Assembly (NCBI RefSeq): GCF_943914805.1
Contig: NZ_CALUDM010000110.1
Location: 1-12,230, forward strand
Length of the DNA stretch: 12,230 bases
Source: an uncultured Acinetobacter sp.
GTDB taxonomy: Bacteria > Pseudomonadota > Gammaproteobacteria > Pseudomonadales > Moraxellaceae
Reading direction: 5' to 3'
Part shown: positions 7,014 through 12,230 of the stretch, piece by piece
Position numbering within the stretch: position 1 is the first letter of the stretch
Layout of the letters: every line of letters begins with the position of its first letter
Program-made: the position numbers and the translations under genes
The notes under the pieces: model-generated
What the model was told of the DNA's origin: nothing
Seen by the model: only the letters and a program-made list of their open reading frames with translations
Database searches by the model: none

Positions 7014-10000
7014 ATGATAAGAAGTTTGAGCTAGGAATACGTAAAAGTTTCTGTGCATTTTCAAGCTCAATAAGCTTATTAACCAACTCTGCTAAAAACT
7101 TAAAATCGGGATTATTTAAGACATCTGATTTATTAGCCCATCTTTTAAGAAAATCAAAAGATCCAACAATGATCATTTGATAACGTGCACGACTTAACAT
7201 CACATTCAACAGTTGAGCATCAATAAAGAAGCCAAATGCACTCCTCACTGTCGGTGAAATATTATTTCTCACCATAGAAATAATAACGATATCTGCTTCA
7301 GCTCCTTGAAAACTATTGATAGTACTACAAAAACTTTGATGATCATCGGGTTTAGAAAAATCATTTAGATGATTTAGACTTTTGTTTTGTCTAAATTTGA
7401 TTTGTGTTTCAATTTGCTTTATTTGCTGTTTATATGCAGAAAGAATTGCTAGTTTGGGAGATACTCCAACTTGCCCCCTAAGACTTTCTAATATTGTGAT
7501 TATAATATCGCGCTCGACATTATTATACCAAGTTGGTTTATCCGCATATTTTGAGGTTTTCTGCTTTTGCATTACATCTGGTATATCAATCCAAACTAAT
7601 GGTGGGCTATTGTTTAGTTTACTAGTGTCTAACCAATAGAATGGGGGATTTTCTTTTTCGAACTTAGCTTTTGTTTCTTTATTTGTTACCAATTTTTGGG
7701 ATGCTTTCCCAGCATCTACATTGTAAAACACACTGGAAATAATATCAGCAATAGAAGGATGCATTCTATATTGTTCTGCTAACATACTTGCTATTGGTTT
7801 ATATTGACTCAAGTTTCCAAAACTTTCTGCAGCATTTGCCTTAGCCTCTTCATTATTAATAAACATTTTAAACAATAAATGAGTTTTGGCTGCATAAGAT
7901 CCAATTTTTTGCCATTCAATAGTTTTATCAGAGGGTATTTTACGAAGTGACTGAATTCTTGAATTTATAGAATCACCTTTTCCTACAACTTTTTTCCCGT
8001 CCAATGCGGTTTGAATAGCTTTATAAAGTCTCTGTGGGTCTTTGAAAATACTTTGAATTTCAGCCGTACGATATGGTGGTAATTGTAAATGGTCTCCAAT
8101 CATAAGACGTCTATGTGATAATAGCATTGGGCTTAATAACTCTATCCCAGATACTTTTCCAGTTTCCTCCATTATTGACCAATCAAATTGAGCTTTATGA
8201 GTAAGCATATTTTCTACGTACTTTGAATTGGTTGTAGTGAAAACCATATTTGCTGAACGCAACAAATGATTCATTAAGCTATATCTATGCCCACGTTCAT
8301 CTGGTTTAAGACTAGTTAAAATATTAGCTTTAATATCTGATCTTTTTGAATTTATAAATAATTTGCTTTGAGTTAAATTTTTCAAAAAGTCAATAACCTG
8401 CCTATCTAAATCGGAGTTAGTATCGATATCATCACTATCTGATGTTCGTATACACTTGACAATTAGTAGTGGATTATCTAAGCCTGAACGCTCAGGCAAG
8501 GCTTGAATTACTTCATGATAAAGATGTTGAACTGTGGAGTGACTTTGAGCTGTTAATAAAACTCTTGCTTCTGATTCCTGAGAAAAAATATGTTGCACAA
8601 GTGCTGTAACTAAATATGTTTTACCGACACCTGGTGGACCTTGTATAAGATAGGTGGGTAAAGTATAGAGGATATTTTTAAAAGCTTCTTTTTTTGAATT
8701 ATCTAATGAGATTTTCAGAGATTCTAAATGTTTGTCTACATCTTTAATTTGGTGTGATTCTGGTGAATGTTGAAGGCGATGTGGTTCTAATAAATTTTCA
8801 ATTAATGGCGTATGCTTATTTAGTAAATCTAGAGCTTTTGCACGTCGACTGAGTTGTCTAATAGTACCCTCAACAGAGCTTGGCATAATATAAAAGTTGC
8901 CCTTTTGAGATTGTAGATTTCTTCTAGAGCGAAAAATATATATATCTTTACCATCATTTAATTGAGATTCGACATAAGATAACTCAATACTTTCATCATC
9001 TTCTTGAAAATTATCTTTACTTGTAAGAACCCAATCTAGCTCCAATTCCTCATTATCAAATGCTTTCTTTAATCTTTTTGCAGGTGCATCTATTCCAAGC
9101 GCTTGACTAAGGTCTTCAAGTGGTGGGTGCAGCGAACTAAAGATTTTGACGATAATACAATCTGGTTCATCAGCATCATCCTGAATATTTAATATATTGA
9201 CGGGATATATTTCTGAACGTGCATATGCCATTTCAGTTAAGTGGCAAATAATAAAGCTATCAACAATTTCTTTTTGTTTTTCAGTTTTCCCATCAAGTCC
9301 AGTATTAACTTTTGCAAGTAAGTTTTCCCATGATCTGAAGGAAAAATTTTGTGATTGTCTATTTGACCAAAATTTAAGCTGCTTCGTATCTAAAAATAAA
9401 AAATCATTATTTTTTAGTACTTCTGGCATTTCTCTAAATGCGGCTTGACAATAAGCAGCATCCCAAGTTTTTTCTGAGTTACGTGAAGGTTTATTGGGTT
9501 CAAGTAAATAAATAAGTTCCGTACCTTTTAATAAAAGTGCGGGCTTTCCTCCATATATGAAAGATAATAAAACAGGATTTTCTGATAAATCTTGACAAAC
9601 AAATTTAAAGAGATCTGATTCATCATCAGTATAAATACTAAATTTTTCTTCATATTTCTCATTAACAGCTGTGCGCAAGCCAACCCTCTGCCTTAACCCT
9701 GCTTCGGTATCCTCTGGAAATTTTGGGAATGCAAAAATTAAATCATATGGTAAACTTTCACTCTCATCCAAATAATGTAAGATATTTTTTTCTATATATT
9801 CCTCAATAAGTTCGCCATTTAAGCTTTCTGAAGGAATACTAGCCCTTATTTTTGTAAGACCCAATAATGCTCGAATTAACGAAATTTCCCTAACGCTTAA
9901 TTTTGTTTTTTGAGCAACAATCGTCGATGAGATTCCGATATCATTTATATCAGATACATCGGTATTTAGTAATTCAACTATTACCAAACCTAATGCATAC

Positions 10001-10617
10001 CAATCACTTGAAAATGAGTATATTTGGGGAAGGTGATTCTTAATATTTTTACAAGATGCTTGTTGACGAGATATGTTAGAAGCAAAATTTTGTATGCGGA
10101 TAGACCATTCAAACCCTGTAAGCTGAAAATTATTATTATGTACCTCATCACCAATTAATATTGCATCCTTATCAAGGTTTCGATGTAATATTCCTTGAGA
10201 GTGTAGAAAATCAACAGCTCTCACTATTCGAATAATATTAGTCCAAAAGGTTAATTTATTAGAATTTAAATCTTTAATTGCTTTTAACCACCTCTGCTTT
10301 GAGTACGATAATGGCAACCGTCCAGTTGTTTCTAGCACAAGATAAAAGCCAAGATCATCTTTACCAGATTGATCCAAATAAGCAATATGCGATTCTGGAT
10401 TAGGGTATCCTTTTAATCTCTGTAACTCCCTAATTTCTTGTAACCACAAATGTTCGAGCTCAGGTGAGCTATTTAATTTTTGCCAAAATTTTATAAATTT
10501 TGGATTGCCCCTATATTCAGCGTATATGAGTGTAGGTTTTCCTTCGAAATGGTTACCTTCATCTAGAATCTCAATAGCATCAAAGTTTTTCAGAAAATTA
10601 CTATTTAATAAATTCAT
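7012..10617 (-). CDS. mkoA: Mokosh type I protein MkoA, kinase-like domain fused to a superfamily 1 helicase
   Basis: This is a 1201-aa fusion. Residues ~15-285 are a protein-kinase-like fold: probable beta3 Lys43, alphaC Glu61, and SDWYALG (204-210) matching the helix F region. However, the catalytic loop reads HRNLDKDAIL (145-154) instead of HRDLKPxNIL, and DFG is replaced by GFE (168-170), so it looks like a pseudokinase. Residues ~290-640 are unassigned. Residues ~645-1155 are a UPF1-like (COG1112) helicase: Walker A GPPGVGKT (660-667), an EETG motif II (817-820), GDHLQLPP (841-848), QYRMHP (949-954), SFQGAEAD (1102-1109) and NVMLSRAR (1138-1145). Helicase plus kinase-like domain, followed by a PLD partner, is the published type I Mokosh anti-phage arrangement (Millman and colleagues, 2022, from memory). 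There is no good Shine-Dalgarno before ATG 10617, so initiation may be weak. Confidence 0.85.
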   Translation of the reverse strand: MNLLNSNFLKNFDAIEILDEGNHFEGKPTLIYAEYRGNPKFIKFWQKLNSSPELEHLWLQEIRELQRLKGYPNPESHIAYLDQSGKDDLGFYLVLETTGRLPLSYSKQRWLKAIKDLNSNKLTFWTNIIRIVRAVDFLHSQGILHRNLDKDAILIGDEVHNNNFQLTGFEWSIRIQNFASNISRQQASCKNIKNHLPQIYSFSSDWYALGLVIVELLNTDVSDINDIGISSTIVAQKTKLSVREISLIRALLGLTKIRASIPSESLNGELIEEYIEKNILHYLDESESLPYDLIFAFPKFPEDTEAGLRQRVGLRTAVNEKYEEKFSIYTDDESDLFKFVCQDLSENPVLLSFIYGGKPALLLKGTELIYLLEPNKPSRNSEKTWDAAYCQAAFREMPEVLKNNDFLFLDTKQLKFWSNRQSQNFSFRSWENLLAKVNTGLDGKTEKQKEIVDSFIICHLTEMAYARSEIYPVNILNIQDDADEPDCIIVKIFSSLHPPLEDLSQALGIDAPAKRLKKAFDNEELELDWVLTSKDNFQEDDESIELSYVESQLNDGKDIYIFRSRRNLQSQKGNFYIMPSSVEGTIRQLSRRAKALDLLNKHTPLIENLLEPHRLQHSPESHQIKDVDKHLESLKISLDNSKKEAFKNILYTLPTYLIQGPPGVGKTYLVTALVQHIFSQESEARVLLTAQSHSTVQHLYHEVIQALPERSGLDNPLLIVKCIRTSDSDDIDTNSDLDRQVIDFLKNLTQSKLFINSKRSDIKANILTSLKPDERGHRYSLMNHLLRSANMVFTTTNSKYVENMLTHKAQFDWSIMEETGKVSGIELLSPMLLSHRRLMIGDHLQLPPYRTAEIQSIFKDPQRLYKAIQTALDGKKVVGKGDSINSRIQSLRKIPSDKTIEWQKIGSYAAKTHLLFKMFINNEEAKANAAESFGNLSQYKPIASMLAEQYRMHPSIADIISSVFYNVDAGKASQKLVTNKETKAKFEKENPPFYWLDTSKLNNSPPLVWIDIPDVMQKQKTSKYADKPTWYNNVERDIIITILESLRGQVGVSPKLAILSAYKQQIKQIETQIKFRQNKSLNHLNDFSKPDDHQSFCSTINSFQGAEADIVIISMVRNNISPTVRSAFGFFIDAQLLNVMLSRARYQMIIVGSFDFLKRWANKSDVLNNPDFKFLAELVNKLIELENAQKLLRIPSSNFLS

Positions 10618-10646
10618 ATTGTTGATTTTTCGTTAATTTAGGCCAC

Positions 10647-10673
10647 TTTATATAAAATTAAAAGGTAAGTAAA
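10647..10673 (-). promoter_or_regulatory. Tentative mkoA promoter
   Basis: On the - strand, TTTACT (10673-10668) is followed after 15 bp by TATAAA (10652-10647), about 30 bp before the mkoA start. The spacing is shorter than optimal and the -35 matches only 4 of 6 consensus bases, so this is only the best-looking candidate near the gene. Confidence 0.25.
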
Positions 10674-10834
10674 CTATTGCTTGATTGATCGCATAGGGTA
10701 TTGTGCAAAATTTTTGTAGTGACAATTTTTGTTATTTTTGAAAAAATTCTTGAGTGATCTGTGATAACTAGTATTCAATGTAGCTAACTCAAATATATTA
10801 TGTAGTTCACGATTCTTTACTATCGAAACAAGCG

Positions 10835-11081
10835 TTTGCGGTCGAACTCTTGTTAACAAAGCAAGCATGGTCTTTGCGGTCTATAAAAAAATCTTTGCAT
10901 TTCTTCGGTCTATCTTTACGGGACCGCAGTAGACAGCGGTCTGTTTGCGGTTTTCGTGAGTTTTTTGCACAAAAAATAGCTTATTATTCTTATACCTAGA
11001 AAACCTTGCATTTGGCTCATCTTTATCTTAGAAAAGTCAAAAGGCTTACTTTTCTTACACTCCTAAATTTATCCGCGGTCT
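10835..11081. repeat. Cluster of TTTGCGGTC-type short repeats near attR
   Basis: TTTGCGGTC occurs at 10835-10843 and 10873-10881. Variants include CGGTCTAT at 10877-10884 and 10906-10913, TTTGCGGTT at 10944-10952, and GCGGTCT at 10936-10942 and 11075-11081. An inverted copy, GACCGC at 10922-10927, pairs with 10936-10941 around 8 bp. These GC-rich words stand out in AT-rich DNA. Position next to the junction suits integrase arm-type binding sites, although regulator operators for mkoA are also possible. Confidence 0.6.
11030..11055. repeat. 8-bp inverted repeat in the non-coding right end
   Basis: AGAAAAGT (11030-11037) and ACTTTTCT (11048-11055) flank the 10-nt loop CAAAAGGCTT. It could be a weak hairpin or protein site. 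No T-tract or associated gene supports a definite role. Confidence 0.3.
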
Positions 11082-11162
11082 CGTTGATTTTATTCACTTT
11101 AATGATTTATACCATCCATAGAATATTGTTTTTTATAATAAAATCATAAAAACCTGTCTCCG

Positions 11163-11207
11163 CTCATAATCCGTTGGTCCCCAGTTCAAGTCTGGGCGGG
11201 CCCACCA
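11163..11207 (+). other. tRNA-Met (CAT) 3' fragment, probable attR
   Basis: The 45 bp match the 3' part of an elongator tRNA-Met: anticodon loop CTCATAA (11163-11169), stem half TCCGT (11170-11174), variable loop TGGTC, T-arm CCCAG-TTCAAGT-CTGGG (11180-11196), acceptor half CGGGCCC (11197-11203), discriminator A and encoded CCA. The 5' half is missing: the preceding CTCCG cannot pair with TCCGT, and no D-arm is present. Identity therefore starts at the anticodon loop, a common crossover point for tyrosine integrases. This is a displaced tRNA end marking the island boundary, not a working tRNA. Confidence 0.88.
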
Positions 11208-11213
11208 AATTCT

Positions 11214-11250
11214 AAAAGCGCTTACAAAGTTTATTTGTAAGCGCTTTTTT
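11214..11250 (+). terminator. Rho-independent terminator of the tRNA-Met gene
   Basis: A perfect 15-bp stem (AAAAGCGCTTACAAA at 11214-11228, complement at 11234-11248) with loop GTTTA is followed by further Ts. It lies 6 bp after the tRNA CCA end, so it probably terminated the original tRNA transcript and is now separated from the intact tRNA. The A-rich 5' arm would also allow termination on the opposite strand. Confidence 0.9.
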
Positions 11251-11334
11251 AATATCTAAAAATTGATTATTTATAGATTTGGACAGAGTAGCAGTCAAGG
11301 TGAGGTTACTATTCATTTATTGCATTAGGAAATA

Positions 11335-11356
11335 AAAGCACCCAATCAGGTGCTTT
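11335..11356 (-). terminator. Terminator of the glutamine amidotransferase gene
   Basis: Read on the - strand, an 8-bp stem AAAGCACC/GGTGCTTT (11356-11349 with 11342-11335) has a 6-nt loop and is followed by TATTT. It lies 36 bp after the stop codon of the leftward gene, the expected place for its intrinsic terminator. Confidence 0.8.
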
Positions 11357-11392
11357 ATCATTGATATTGAATAGAAATTAGAAGAATTGGAA

Positions 11393-12103
11393 TTAAACCA
11401 ATCCAATATTTTTAAGATATTCTCTAAAAAAAATTTCAGCTTTTTCTTCTAAATCTTCAGCATATTGAACGTTGTCTGCACGTAAGTTTGGAATATTAAT
11501 ACCGGCTTTACGCAATTCACAGGTATGTCCAATCAACCATTTTTCCAAGCTGTCTGCTGCAACTTCAATATGAAATTGTAATGCTAAAATTTGATGTCCG
11601 ATCTGAAAGGCTTGATTTGAATAAATTTTAGAGCTTGCAAGTAAAGTTGCATGTTCAGGTAGATCAAAAGTATCACCATGCCAATGCAAAACAGCCGTAT
11701 CTGCCAAAGGCGCTAAAATATTATTATTCACATAGCGAATATCTAAAGTACTCCAACCAATTTCTTTGACATGCCCCGCATAGACTTTTGCACCTAAAGC
11801 ATGTGCAATCAGTTGCGCACCTAGGCAAATACCAATGGTGGGTAAATTCTTTTCTAAGCGTTGTTTTAAATAGCGAATTTCATCATTTAAAAAAGGGTAA
11901 TCCTCAGTTTCATAAACACCGATTGGACCACCTAAAATGATCGTCAATCCTTCATATTCAAAAGCTTGTTTTAAGTCATCTAAACCTGCTTCGAAATAAC
12001 GAACCCGAAAGCCAAGTTGATAAAATAAATCTTCAAGTGAACCGAGATCTTCAAAAGCAAGATGTTGGATAGCATAAATAGTTTTTGGAAAATTTGAAGT
12101 CAT
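11393..12103 (-). CDS. Class I glutamine amidotransferase domain protein
   Basis: From ATG 12103 the protein has 236 aa and is a stand-alone class I (triad) glutamine amidotransferase domain, the fold that releases ammonia from glutamine in GuaA-type enzymes. The nucleophile is Cys93 in GICLGAQ, with His178 and Glu180 in QFHIEV completing the triad. GGPIGVYE (~58-65) fits the oxyanion region, and LHWHGDTFDLP (139-149) is typical of stand-alone members. No synthetase domain is attached and the acceptor substrate is unknown; some relatives act as gamma-glutamyl hydrolases. The frame extends to a TTG at 12130, but a predicted extended -10 at 12136-12144 would begin transcription at about 12129, so ATG 12103 is preferred. 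The gene lies outside the island and is chromosomal. Confidence 0.88.
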   Translation of the reverse strand: MTSNFPKTIYAIQHLAFEDLGSLEDLFYQLGFRVRYFEAGLDDLKQAFEYEGLTIILGGPIGVYETEDYPFLNDEIRYLKQRLEKNLPTIGICLGAQLIAHALGAKVYAGHVKEIGWSTLDIRYVNNNILAPLADTAVLHWHGDTFDLPEHATLLASSKIYSNQAFQIGHQILALQFHIEVAADSLEKWLIGHTCELRKAGINIPNLRADNVQYAEDLEEKAEIFFREYLKNIGLV

Positions 12104-12135
12104 AGCCTGATCTGAGCGCTTAGCAAGCAAAGGTA

Positions 12136-12144
12136 TTTATATCA
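12136..12144 (-). promoter_or_regulatory. Extended -10 promoter element of the amidotransferase gene
   Basis: TGATATAAA on the - strand is an extended -10 (TG, one base, TATAAA), with an AT-rich region upstream but no clear -35. It would give a leader of about 26 nt before ATG 12103. Confidence 0.4.
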
Positions 12145-12230
12145 AGATAACATTATTAAAAATAAATTGATATTTCCAGAAGTTATTGGAGTTCATTTGT
12201 AAGAGCACATACTATAGAAAGACTGCTTAG

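Larger units (their letters stand above)
10618..11162. other. Non-coding right end of the island
   Basis: There are about 545 bp between the mkoA start and the tRNA fragment with no convincing gene. A 64-codon frame at 10674-10868 (- strand) lacks a ribosome site and overlaps the repeats, so I do not accept it. The stretch holds the GCGGTC repeat cluster, an AT-rich segment (11083-11155) next to the junction, and a 10-bp inverted pair TTGTGCAAAA (10701-10710) / TTTTGCACAA (10963-10972). It probably combines mkoA regulation with integrase arm sites. Confidence 0.5.
1..11207. mobile_element. Integrative genomic island, right-hand part (left end outside the window)
   Basis: The right boundary is set by a 45-bp 3' fragment of an elongator tRNA-Met gene at 11163-11207, the usual scar of tyrosine-integrase insertion into a tRNA gene. 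A complete tyrosine integrase lies at 1237-2433, and the genes between are accessory (helicase, Mokosh defence pair). Because the fragment's 3' end faces right, the intact tRNA should sit left of the island. No second copy of the 45 bp was found in positions 1-373, so attL is inferred to be upstream of the window. The left limit given here is simply the window edge. Confidence 0.75.

Noticed and set aside
7382..7639. 85-codon + strand frame with a hydrophobic, Cys-rich start
   Set aside because: It resembles a small membrane protein, but is antisense to conserved helicase sequence in mkoA and has no supporting signals.
9197..9448. 83-codon + strand frame inside mkoA
   Set aside because: Antisense shadow without a ribosome site or recognisable family.
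10674..10868. 64-codon - strand frame upstream of mkoA
   Set aside because: No ribosome site, composition like non-coding DNA, and it overlaps the short repeat cluster.
10835..11081. CRISPR-like array
   Set aside because: The repeats are only 6-9 bp, irregularly spaced and in both orientations. No cas genes are present.
11163..11207. Functional tRNA-Met gene
   Set aside because: The 5' acceptor strand, D-arm and 5' anticodon stem are missing.

Overview
The window looks like an AT-rich gammaproteobacterial chromosome, most likely Acinetobacter or a close Moraxellaceae relative. I infer this from base composition, codon style and the elongator tRNA-Met remnant; it was not checked against a database. 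Almost the whole window (from before position 1 to about 11207) reads as one end of an integrative genomic island. Ordinary chromosome resumes at a tRNA-Met 3' fragment, which I interpret as attR.

Layout. Positions 1-373 are an AT-rich non-coding leader. On the + strand follow an unrecognised, very acidic 248-aa protein (380-1123), a P4-type tyrosine integrase with a complete catalytic set (1237-2433), and a DEAH-box superfamily 2 helicase of about 747 aa (2493-4736). A 292-bp convergent spacer (4737-5028) holds three inverted repeats and a G-rich stretch. On the - strand is a two-gene operon read leftward: a 1201-aa kinase-like/superfamily 1 helicase fusion (10617-7012) followed after 12 bp by a 656-aa protein with two phospholipase D HKD motifs (6999-5029). 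I identify this pair as a type I Mokosh anti-phage system (mkoA, mkoB). Upstream of mkoA is about 545 bp without genes, carrying a cluster of GCGGTC-type repeats that runs towards the tRNA fragment. Beyond the junction come the tRNA's own terminator, a second terminator, and a leftward class I glutamine amidotransferase gene that belongs to the chromosome.

How it fits together. The integrase gene and the tRNA fragment lie at opposite ends of the visible element, so the intact tRNA-Met and left junction should lie just upstream of position 1. The Mokosh operon is cargo at the right end. The DEAH helicase and acidic protein travel with the integrase and may be element-maintenance genes, but their function is not shown by the sequence. 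The most notable point is that the kinase-like domain of MkoA lacks the usual catalytic Asp of HRD, the metal-binding Asn and the DFG Asp, so it reads as a pseudokinase. The conserved parts of the helicase and both HKD nuclease motifs appear intact.
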